32,048 bases of DNA from an uncultured Paracoccaceae bacterium. GTDB lineage: Bacteria > Pseudomonadota > Alphaproteobacteria > Rhizobiales > Amorphaceae. The notes beneath the pieces were generated by a model, which was given only the letters and a program-made list of their open reading frames with translations, was not told the origin of the DNA and made no database searches. The stretch lies in assembly GCA_937884725.1 (NCBI GenBank), contig CAKZYH010000474.1:1-32048 (forward strand), in the 5' to 3' direction. Below, piece after piece: positions 25,112-32,048 of the stretch (its first letter is position 1; each line of letters starts with the position of its first letter). Made by a program: the position numbers and the translations under genes.

Positions 25112-26083
25112 ATGGGCTCGCTGAATATGACCCGGCGCACCGCGCTGATTGGTGCTGCGGCAACCACCGCCGCAGCCGCGACGGCAAAGACGGTGCAGAC
25201 CGCCCACGCCGCGGCGCCCCAAACGGGGCCCATCAGGCCGTCGATCTACCGCTTCAACCGCGGCGCTTTCGAGGTCTCGACTATCCTGGACGGCGCCATC
25301 CAACGCGAAAACCCGCACGAAATCTTTGGCACCGACCAGCCGCGGGAAGATGTCGCCGCCCTCGCGGAAGCGAACCTGTTGCCGGGCAACATGTTGCAGA
25401 ACGACTACACGCCTGTGGTGGTCAACACCGGCAATGAAGTCGTGCTGTTCGACACCGGCAATGGTGCCGCCCGCCGCCCGGGCCGCGGTGCCCTTCTGGG
25501 AACCCTCGCCGCCAACGGGATCGCACCGGAAGACGTCGACATCGTCGTCGTCACGCACTTCCACCCCGACCATGTGGGCGGCCTGTTCGAGGGCGAAACA
25601 CCGGCATTTCCCAATGCGCGCTACGTCACGGGCCGCGAAGAGTTCGATTTCTGGCGCGCCAACCCCGGTGCACGCGGCGAAGGCCTGCAGCGCATCTTGG
25701 AAGCCACGGTCTTTGCCCTGCCCGACCAGATGACCTTTCTGGAAGACGGCCAGGACGTCGTGACCGGGATCACAATGATCGATTCCAGCGGCCACACCCC
25801 CGGTCACGCCGCCTACCACATCGAGAGTGAAGGCGAGCGACTGATGGTCTGCGCGGATCTATGCAACCACTTCGTCCTGTCCATGCAGCGGCCCGATTGG
25901 CATGTGTTGTTCGACATGGACAAAGAGGGGGCAGCCGCTGCGCGCCGGCGAGTGCTCGGCATGATCGCCGCAGACCGGATCCCGTTTGCGGGCTACCACA
26001 TGCCGGCACCGGCAGTCGGGTTTATTGCCGAACAAGGCGAGGGCTTCCGCTATATCCCCGCCAGCTACCAGCTCGATCTGTAA
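25112..26083 (+). CDS. Tat-exported metallo-beta-lactamase-fold hydrolase (methyl-parathion-hydrolase/AHL-lactonase-like)
   Basis: A 323-residue protein with a Tat-type signal (MTRRTALIGAAATTAAAATA from residue 6; likely cleavage near AHA-AAP). The MBL-fold metal set is complete: H149, H151, D153 and H154 in THFHPDHVGG, H232 in SSGHTPGHAAY, D249 in VCADL, and H296 in GYHMPAP. Length, signal and ligand spacing resemble the methyl parathion hydrolase group, whose members hydrolyse organophosphates, lactones or esters in the periplasm. The start has AAGGAAG nine bases upstream. A strong hairpin follows, so it is probably transcribed separately from the RND genes. Native substrate unknown. Confidence 0.88.
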   Translation: MGSLNMTRRTALIGAAATTAAAATAKTVQTAHAAAPQTGPIRPSIYRFNRGAFEVSTILDGAIQRENPHEIFGTDQPREDVAALAEANLLPGNMLQNDYTPVVVNTGNEVVLFDTGNGAARRPGRGALLGTLAANGIAPEDVDIVVVTHFHPDHVGGLFEGETPAFPNARYVTGREEFDFWRANPGARGEGLQRILEATVFALPDQMTFLEDGQDVVTGITMIDSSGHTPGHAAYHIESEGERLMVCADLCNHFVLSMQRPDWHVLFDMDKEGAAAARRRVLGMIAADRIPFAGYHMPAPAVGFIAEQGEGFRYIPASYQLDL

Positions 26084-26098
26084 AGCGGCTGAGGTTCA

Positions 26099-26125
26099 GG
26101 TGGCGGCCCAATGCCGGCCGCCACC
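26099..26125. terminator. Strong hairpin after the MBL-fold hydrolase gene
   Basis: GGTGGCGGCC, loop CAATGCC, GGCCGCCACC: a perfect ten-pair stem 16 bases after the stop, with the palindrome CCTGATCAGG directly behind it. No U-tract. A terminator or mRNA 3' stabiliser separating this gene from the RND operon. Confidence 0.65.
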
Positions 26126-26219
26126 CCTGATCAGGCCGCTGGCGCAAACTTCCGACAACGCTATGTTTGTGCGGCAGACGGGGAACTGGATTGGCCGATA
26201 CCGGGCCGGCGAGGATTGA

Positions 26220-27332
26220 ATGGGCCAACCCGTTTCCATGTGGAAGCAGCTGATCCTCACCAGCCTTCTGATCGGCGGCGCTTTCGCCTTTTGGGTGGCG
26301 CCGGCCGAGCTAAAACAGCGCGTCCCGTTCTTCTCAGCGAAAGAAGCAGCAAGCGAGGAGCGGCGAACCCGGTCCCGACAAACGCCCGTCATTGTTGCCC
26401 CGGTCGAGCGCGCCGCCGACGACATCACCATCGAGATCGTTGGCACGGGGCGTGCGCTGCGCACGATCATGCTGCGCAGTGAAGCCTCCGGGCGCATCAC
26501 CGACCTCGCCCTTGAGCCGAACGTGCCGTTTGAAACCGGCACCGTTCTTCTCCAACTCGACAGCGACGACGAGCGTCTCGCACTCGAGCTCGCTGAGGCG
26601 CGACTTGCGGAAGCAACGCGGATCCGCGGACGCGTCGCCAGCCTCACCGACCGCGGCGTCGCGTCAGACGCCAGATTGAGCGAGGTGGAAACCGCCTTCG
26701 AGATCGCCCGGCTGGAGGTCCAGCGCGCAAAACAGGCCCTCGACGAGCGAACCTTACTTGCGCCCTTTGCCGGCAAATCCGGCCTGCCGCTGGTCGAGGA
26801 AGGCGCCTGGATCGACAGCGACGTTGACATCGCCCCCTACGATGACCGCAGCGTTATCCTTGTGGAATTCGATCTTCCGCAAGCCGCCCTGTCGCGCGTC
26901 AGCACCGGCCTCAGCGTCGAGGCAATGACGCCGATCTTGCCGGGACGCACCTTTACCGGCACGGTCAGCGCCATTGACAGCCGGCTCGATGCGACCAGCC
27001 GCACCGCCCGCGTGCGCGTTGCCATCCCGAACCCAGACGACGAGCTGCGCCCTGGGGCCTCCTTCACGATCCGCCTGCTGTTGCCCGGCCCCACCTACCC
27101 CGCTGTTCCCGAGTTGGCGCTGCTCTTTGACCGTGACGGTCTTCACGTCTGGCGTGTGGTGGACGGCGCGGCCGAGCAGGTGCCGGTCACCCTGGTGCGC
27201 CGCCGCGACGGCTCGGTGTTGGTGGACGGTCCGCTCAGCGACGCCGACGTGGTCGTGGTGGAAGGCACGCAGCGCCTGTCTGACGGGCGCACGGTCAACG
27301 TCATCGGCACACGCGCCGCGCGTAGCAGCTAG
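26220..27332 (+). CDS. RND efflux periplasmic adaptor (membrane fusion protein, HlyD/AcrA family)
   Basis: A 370-residue adaptor anchored by one N-terminal helix (QLILTSLLIGGAFAFWVAP); there is no lipobox cysteine. The lipoyl half-motifs are visible as LRSEASGRITDLALEPNVPF and LLAPFAGKSGLPLVEEGAWI, flanking a short helical hairpin rich in Ala, Glu and Arg; the beta-barrel and membrane-proximal domains follow. The hairpin is short, as in adaptors of the MdtA/CusB-like efflux type. GAGG lies five bases before the ATG. Its stop overlaps the start of the RND pump gene by one base (TAGTG), so the two are coupled. Confidence 0.9.
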   Translation: MGQPVSMWKQLILTSLLIGGAFAFWVAPAELKQRVPFFSAKEAASEERRTRSRQTPVIVAPVERAADDITIEIVGTGRALRTIMLRSEASGRITDLALEPNVPFETGTVLLQLDSDDERLALELAEARLAEATRIRGRVASLTDRGVASDARLSEVETAFEIARLEVQRAKQALDERTLLAPFAGKSGLPLVEEGAWIDSDVDIAPYDDRSVILVEFDLPQAALSRVSTGLSVEAMTPILPGRTFTGTVSAIDSRLDATSRTARVRVAIPNPDDELRPGASFTIRLLLPGPTYPAVPELALLFDRDGLHVWRVVDGAAEQVPVTLVRRRDGSVLVDGPLSDADVVVVEGTQRLSDGRTVNVIGTRAARSS

Positions 27333-30300
27333 TGGCCCGGCCGCCCCCCTCCGGCGACGGTCTGCCAGGCCTGTCCGTCCGTCGCCCCTGGCTCGCCGCA
27401 GTCATGAACCTTCTCCTGGTGATTGCAGGCCTTGCCGCGCTGTTCGGGCTTGAGGTGCGCGAATTGCCCGATGTGGACCGCCCCGTGGTCTCAGTGCGCG
27501 CCGACTACCCGGGCGCATCTCCCTCCACCGTGGACGCCGAGGTCACCTCCATCGTCGAAGCCGCCGTCTCCCGCGTTGAAGGCGTCACCAACGTTAGATC
27601 CTCCTCGGAAGAGGGTAACTTCCGCATTCGTGTAGAATTCTCGCCGAGCCGCGATCTCACCAACGCCGCCAACGACGTGCGTGAAGCCGTCAGCCGGGTG
27701 GAGCGACGCTTGCCCCAGAGCGTTCAAAACATCTTCGTCGTGAAATCGGAGCGCGACGCCAGCCCGATCATGCAGGTCTCGGTGTCGAGCAGCACTGAAC
27801 ACATCGACCAGCTGACGCGGCGCGTTGAAACCGAAATCGTGCCCCTTCTCACCGCAGTCGACGGCGTTGCGGAGGTCAGGCTTTTTGGCGAGCAGGAACG
27901 GGTGATCCGCGTCGCCGTCGTCCCGGAAAAACTTGCTGCGTTCTCGCTCTCCATCGGAGAAGTCGCCGAAACCTTGCGCGCTGCCCAGTTCGATATCCCC
28001 GTCGGAAGCTTTGAAGCCGGACAAATCGAAGTGCTCGTCCGCGCTGACGCCACGGTCACCGACCCAGGGCGGATCGAGGCGCTGATGGTGCGCGATCCGG
28101 TGCGGCTCGGCGACATCGCTGATGTCTATTTCGGGCTCGCAACGCCGGAGAGCTTTGCCCGCTACGATGGCCAGCTGGTCATCAACCTTGGCATCGTGCG
28201 CCAGTCGGCCTCCAACACGGTGGCCATCGCCGCCGATGTCCGCACCGCACTCGACCGGCTGGAGGAGCGGTTCAGCAACCTCGACTTCGTCGTGATCAGC
28301 GACGATTCGGTGTTCATCGAAGGGGCGATCAACGAAGTCCTCACCTCGCTCGCCCTAGCGCTCCTGATTGTCGTCGCAGTCATTTACCTCTTCATGGGCC
28401 GGCTTGCGGTCACGATGCTGCCTGCGGTGGCAATCCCCGTCGCGCTTACTGCCTCGCTCGCCGGCATCTACCTGATGGGCTTTTCCATCAACCTCATCAC
28501 GCTGCTCGCCATGGTGCTCGCCACCGGCCTGGTGGTGGACGATGCCATCGTGGTCACCGAGAACATTCAGCGGCGACGGGCGGAGGGCATGGGTCAGCTG
28601 GCAGCCGCCGTGCGCGGCACGCAGGAGGTCTTTTTCGCCGTCATCGCCACCACCGCAACTCTGGTGGCCGTGTTCCTGCCCATCTCCTTCCTGCCCTCCG
28701 AGGCCGGGCGCATGTTTTCCGAGTTCGGCTTCGTCCTCGCGCTGACGGTGGCGATCTCGTCCTTCGTGTCGCTCACCATCTGCCCCATGCTCGCCTCGCT
28801 CCTGCCCTCCCTGGGCAGTCAGTCCGGCATTGGCCATACCCTTGGAGGCCCCCTCGCCGCGCTCTACGGTGCACTCCTGAGGCCGGTCATCGCCGCACCG
28901 CTTGTGACCGTCACAGCCTTTGCGTTGATGGCCGGGGTCGCTGTCGGGATCTTCGAGGACGTCGGCCAAGAGCTCGTGCCCACCGAAGACCGCGGCGAGA
29001 TCACAGTGCGCCTGCAAGGACCGGATGGCACCGGGCTCGACTACACCGACCGCCAGGTGGCTGCGGTCGAGGACATGCTCGCCCCGTTCGTGGACCAGGG
29101 CCTTGCGGTCGGGATCGGTTCAATCACCGGGCGCTGGGACCTGAACCGCGGCGAAATCTCAGCCGCACTCGTCCCGTGGGATCAGCGCGATGTTTCCCAA
29201 GCCGAGATCGAGGCGCAACTCGCGCCGGAACTCGCAGGGCTCGCCGGGGCCCGCGCACGCACAACGTCCGGCAACAGTCTTGGCCTGCGCGGCAGCGATG
29301 GCGGGGGCATTTCCCTCGCGCTGACCGGCCCCTCCTACCCCGCCATTGCCGCGGCGGCCTATCCGTTCGCAGAAGCGTTAGACGAAGTGGACGGACTGTC
29401 AGAAGTCCGGGTCCAATATCAGGCAACACAACCAGAGCTTTCCATCGGCATCGACCGGGCCGCCGCAGCCGACCTCAACGTGCCGATGACCGAGCTCTCC
29501 GCCGCGCTGCGTGCGCTCATCGATGAAGACGAGATCGCCGAGATCACCATCGACGATCAGGCCGTGCCGGTCATGCTTCAGTCGTCCGCTGGGGCGGTGC
29601 GCGACCCGGCTGACCTTCTCAATCTGTCGGTACGTTCCGACAGCGGCGTCCTCGTCCCGCTCATTCAGCTGGTCAATTTCAGCGAGCAAGGCGTTGCGGC
29701 CGAACTCGATCGCCAAGGCCAGCGACGCGCCATCGAAATTGACGCCTCGCTCGATCCTTCACTTCCGCTCCAAGCGGCCGTCGAGAGTGTTCGCACCCTC
29801 GCCGAAACGACCCTGCCAGGCGATATCGGCCTCCTCTTCTTGGGCGAAGCGGCAACGCTTGAGGAAACATCGTCAGACCTCTTGCTCACCTTCCTGATCG
29901 CCCTTGTGGTGATCTTCCTGGTGTTGGTGGCACAGTTTGAAAGCCTGACGTCCGCAGCCGTCATCATGATCACAGTCCCGTTCGGCGTCGCCGCGGCCGT
30001 CTTCGCGCTCTGGCTCACCGGCACCACGATCAACATCTACAGCCAGATCGGCGTGCTCATGCTGATTGGCATCATGGCCAAGAACGGCATCCTGCTGGTG
30101 GAGTTCGCCGATCAGCTGCGCGACCAAGGCATCGGGGTGCACGACGCAGCGGCCCAGGCTGCGCAGACGAGGCTCCGGGCCATCGCCATGACGTTGGCCT
30201 CCACCGTCCTTGCCGGCTTGCCGCTGATTTTGTCCGAGGGACCGGGGGCGGAGGCCCGCTCTGCCATCGGTTGGGTGGTGTTTGGAGGCCTCGGCCTCGC

Positions 30301-30526
30301 CGCCATTGTCACGTTGTTTCTGACGCCCGCCGTCTACGCACTGATCGCCGGGCTTTCCCCACCGCGGGCAGCCAAAGCGGCAGCGCTCGATGCCGAACTG
30401 TCGCTCGCCGACGCTCAACTCGAAGGCGTAAGGAGCCGCCTTGCGATCGCGGGCCGAAAAGCCTCCAAGGCGCTGCCCCCCACAACCACTCGCCCCTTGG
30501 CGGCCCCCAGCTCGGACCCCCAGTAG
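27332..30526 (+). CDS. RND efflux pump inner-membrane transporter (HAE1/AcrB-like)
   Basis: A 1064-residue RND permease of full family length starting at GTG 27332. After a proline-rich start, the first membrane helix is WLAAVMNLLLVIAGLAALFG. The porter-domain opening VRADYPGASPSTVDAEVT and the TM4 proton-relay motif GLVVDDAIVVTENIQRRRAE with its paired aspartates are present; the second half repeats the fold (LLLTFLIALVVIFLVLVAQF; GIMAKNGILLVEFADQLRDQ). It would expel organic compounds with the adaptor encoded upstream by proton antiport. No outer-membrane factor gene is in the window, so a TolC-type channel would have to come from elsewhere. An in-frame ATG at 27404 would cut into the first helix and is less likely. 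Confidence 0.93.
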   Translation: MARPPPSGDGLPGLSVRRPWLAAVMNLLLVIAGLAALFGLEVRELPDVDRPVVSVRADYPGASPSTVDAEVTSIVEAAVSRVEGVTNVRSSSEEGNFRIRVEFSPSRDLTNAANDVREAVSRVERRLPQSVQNIFVVKSERDASPIMQVSVSSSTEHIDQLTRRVETEIVPLLTAVDGVAEVRLFGEQERVIRVAVVPEKLAAFSLSIGEVAETLRAAQFDIPVGSFEAGQIEVLVRADATVTDPGRIEALMVRDPVRLGDIADVYFGLATPESFARYDGQLVINLGIVRQSASNTVAIAADVRTALDRLEERFSNLDFVVISDDSVFIEGAINEVLTSLALALLIVVAVIYLFMGRLAVTMLPAVAIPVALTASLAGIYLMGFSINLITLLAMVLATGLVVDDAIVVTENIQRRRAEGMGQLAAAVRGTQEVFFAVIATTATLVAVFLPISFLPSEAGRMFSEFGFVLALTVAISSFVSLTICPMLASLLPSLGSQSGIGHTLGGPLAALYGALLRPVIAAPLVTVTAFALMAGVAVGIFEDVGQELVPTEDRGEITVRLQGPDGTGLDYTDRQVAAVEDMLAPFVDQGLAVGIGSITGRWDLNRGEISAALVPWDQRDVSQAEIEAQLAPELAGLAGARARTTSGNSLGLRGSDGGGISLALTGPSYPAIAAAAYPFAEALDEVDGLSEVRVQYQATQPELSIGIDRAAAADLNVPMTELSAALRALIDEDEIAEITIDDQAVPVMLQSSAGAVRDPADLLNLSVRSDSGVLVPLIQLVNFSEQGVAAELDRQGQRRAIEIDASLDPSLPLQAAVESVRTLAETTLPGDIGLLFLGEAATLEETSSDLLLTFLIALVVIFLVLVAQFESLTSAAVIMITVPFGVAAAVFALWLTGTTINIYSQIGVLMLIGIMAKNGILLVEFADQLRDQGIGVHDAAAQAAQTRLRAIAMTLASTVLAGLPLILSEGPGAEARSAIGWVVFGGLGLAAIVTLFLTPAVYALIAGLSPPRAAKAAALDAELSLADAQLEGVRSRLAIAGRKASKALPPTTTRPLAAPSSDPQ

Positions 30527-30882
30527 CGCTCGTTTCGGGACGAACACAGACCTGCCAGCAGGATGCCGTGGCCACGTGCTACGCCCCGCCAGCCAAGCCG
30601 CGCAGCATTCGCCAAAACATGCTGAGAACACGGAAGGCTTAGGAAACGCCATCTCAGTTGGCGCGCAACCGCGCAACGTGATTGCTCAAATTCACGCGAT
30701 TAAGCAGAATCTAGCAAAGTCATACCCAGCCCGCAGACCTATAATTCCATTCTAGCGACAAACGTTGTCTCGCTGTCCGAGTTGAGGAGCAACGAGCCCT
30801 TGAGCGTCCTTTGCAAAAGTCCCGCGTCTCCGCCGCGCCCTTATCGCGCGCTCAGCACCCGTGCCGCGGGGCGCGCACCGCG
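30527..30882. other. 356-bp intergenic region with a candidate promoter
   Basis: No gene is supported on either strand. A consensus -10 box TATAAT occurs at 30740-30745 on the plus strand with a weak -35 (AAGTCA, 30717-30722), and a small dyad GACAA-ACG-TTGTC lies 12 bases downstream at 30757-30769, where a repressor could block it. This could drive the glyoxalase-like gene. Confidence 0.4.
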
Positions 30883-31770
30883 ATGACCATCCACGCAAAC
30901 GCCTGGCGCCAACTTCCCGAACGGCCCGACGAAGTGTTCTTCGATCACCTCGCCCACTTCGTGCCCGACATCTCGGCCGCGAGCGCTGATCTGGAGCGGG
31001 CAGGCTTCACCCTCACGCCCTTCACGCCCCAGCGCACCCAGCACGGTCCGGCAGGGACTGGAAATCGCTGCATCATGCTGCGCGAGGGCTATCTGGAAAT
31101 CCTCACACCGACCGGGGAGGACACCCCACTCGCCGCGCAAATGAATGCTGCCATTTCGCGCTACACCGGCACCCATCTCCTCGCCTTCGCGGTCACCGAT
31201 ACCGCGGCCAAAGCGGACGCGCTCGCCGGTCAATCGTTCGCACTGCAAGAGCCAGTAAAACTCCGCCGCGTCGTGGACTGCGACGACGGAACCGACGCCG
31301 AACTGCGCTTCACAGTCCTGCGCCTGCAGCCCGGCCAGATGCCAGAGGGGCGGATCCAGTACCTCACCCACTACACGCCCGATGCCCTCTGGCAGGAGCG
31401 CTACCTCACCCACGCGAACGGCGCAGCTACCCTCCAATCGGCACTTGTCGTGGTCGAGGACGTGGCCGAGGCGTCCGGCCGGTTCGAGCGCTTCTTCGGC
31501 CTCACCCCCACAGAGCGCGACGGGTCGGTTGTGCGCTTTGCGTTGGCGCGCGGCAGCATCATCCTCGCCGACCAGAAGGCCGCAGCCAGCCTCACAGGAA
31601 ATGCGCCGACACCCGATATCCCAGTCATGTCAGCCTATTGGCTCGGCTGTGACGATCCTGCCGCAACGGCAACGCTTTGGGCCGAACGAGGCTTTGAGGT
31701 GCACCACGGCCCCGGAGCGGCCCCCGCCATCGACTGCGCGGGCACGCGCATAGTCGCCATGCCTGTTTAA
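30883..31770 (+). CDS. Glyoxalase-like (VOC superfamily) protein
   Basis: A 295-residue protein of the Glyoxalase_3-like VOC group (PF13468). The first module starts FDHLAHFVPDISAASADLER and the second SALVVVEDVAEASGRFERFF, so two VOC units are fused in one chain. Its enzymatic role is unknown; relatives are annotated only as VOC family proteins. I use ATG 30883 (MTIHANAW), because the track start at 30811 is a TTG in non-family sequence. The ribosome binding site is poor. It is followed after 129 bp by an alcohol dehydrogenase gene on the same strand, but a terminator-like stem lies between. Confidence 0.8.
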   Translation: MTIHANAWRQLPERPDEVFFDHLAHFVPDISAASADLERAGFTLTPFTPQRTQHGPAGTGNRCIMLREGYLEILTPTGEDTPLAAQMNAAISRYTGTHLLAFAVTDTAAKADALAGQSFALQEPVKLRRVVDCDDGTDAELRFTVLRLQPGQMPEGRIQYLTHYTPDALWQERYLTHANGAATLQSALVVVEDVAEASGRFERFFGLTPTERDGSVVRFALARGSIILADQKAAASLTGNAPTPDIPVMSAYWLGCDDPAATATLWAERGFEVHHGPGAAPAIDCAGTRIVAMPV

Positions 31771-31788
31771 GAAAAGGGCAAAATACAA

Positions 31789-31821
31789 CTTGCCTCCCAA
31801 ACTGGCAGGACCAGCTTTTTT
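31789..31821 (+). terminator. Terminator-like stem plus T-run after the VOC gene
   Basis: Alternative short stems (CTTGCC/GGCAGG or CTGG/CCAG) are followed directly by CTTTTTT at 31815-31821. The stems are weak, so this is only a candidate intrinsic terminator. Confidence 0.4.
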
Positions 31822-31899
31822 GAAACGGCGCGAAGTCCGCAGCGACACGCGCACCGAGCACGCCAACAGCGCCGCACGGAAACCAACCAGGAGACTTTG

Positions 31900-32048
31900 A
31901 TGCGAGCCGTCGTCATTCACGAACACGGTGGACCCGAGAACCTTGTGTTCGAGGCCAATTACCCAGAGCCAACCGCGGGGCCAGGAGAGGTCATCGTGAA
32001 GGTGAAGGCGTGTTCGCTGAACTATCACGACATCTTCACCCGCCGCGG
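31900..32048 (+). CDS. Zinc-type alcohol dehydrogenase/quinone oxidoreductase (MDR), 5' part only
   Basis: About 49 residues before the window ends, starting MRAVVIHEHGGPENLVFEA and continuing to ACSLNYHDIFTRRG. This is the GroES-like N-terminus of the medium-chain dehydrogenase/reductase family (compare 'G.pe.L.....P.P.pg.GEVlVkVkA.slN..D...R.G'). AGGAGA lies eight bases upstream of the ATG. The catalytic and NAD(P)-binding parts are outside the window, so zinc dependence and substrate cannot be judged. Confidence 0.85.
   Translation, partial: MRAVVIHEHGGPENLVFEANYPEPTAGPGEVIVKVKACSLNYHDIFTRR

Noticed and set aside
24930-25124. 64-residue ORF upstream of the MBL hydrolase
   Set aside because: It overlaps the inverted repeat and the hydrolase start, has no ribosome binding site and no family features.
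25085-25819. 244-residue minus-strand ORF
   Set aside because: Shadow of the MBL-fold hydrolase, which has all metal ligands in the plus-strand frame.
28355-29017. 220-residue minus-strand ORF rich in Gly, His and Asp
   Set aside because: Antisense to the RND pump; composition results from reading its GC-rich codons backwards.

Overview
This 32 kb window looks like the chromosome of a high-GC, heterotrophic, probably marine or saline-associated alphaproteobacterium (Hyphomicrobiales/Rhodobacterales type). The evidence is codon usage, a Rhodobacter-style sorbitol/mannitol operon, a DUF1194 protein, and dense sugar-ABC and LacI content. The exact genus cannot be read from the sequence. No rRNA, tRNA, CRISPR array, insertion sequence or phage gene was recognised.

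Layout. (1) 1-3331: a DAB inorganic-carbon pump, dabB then dabA (cut by the window edge), divergent from a LysR-type regulator. (2) 3383-10905: a minus-strand operon of solute-binding protein, two permeases, ABC ATPase, a GH63 glucosyl/mannosylglycerate-hydrolase-like enzyme and a D-lyxose (mannose) isomerase, with a divergent LacI regulator. An 18-bp perfect palindrome sits between the regulator and the operon. (3) 10958-19375: a second minus-strand operon, smoEFGK-smoS-mtlK-fructokinase, for import and oxidation of sorbitol and mannitol to fructose and its phosphorylation, preceded by its own LacI regulator. (4) 19525-20008: decayed DNA holding the C-terminal half of a universal stress protein. 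(5) 20018-23649: a LacI regulator convergent with galactarate dehydratase (garD) and an SMP-30-type lactonase. (6) 24024-30526: a DUF1194/VWA secreted protein, a Tat-exported metallo-beta-lactamase-fold hydrolase, and an RND efflux adaptor/pump pair without an outer-membrane channel. (7) 30883-32048: a glyoxalase/VOC-like protein and the start of a zinc-type (MDR) alcohol dehydrogenase.

How it fits together. Regions 2, 3 and 5 are three LacI-linked modules for solutes of plant or algal origin. If the GH63 enzyme releases mannose, the lyxose/mannose isomerase would yield fructose, the same intermediate made from mannitol and sorbitol by MtlK and SmoS. The single fructokinase gene could then serve both operons. 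The most interesting proposal is that region 2 is a complete import, hydrolysis and isomerisation route for a glycosylglycerate-type compatible solute. That is inference from family membership and gene order. The DAB pump next to this otherwise heterotrophic gene set is the second point of interest.
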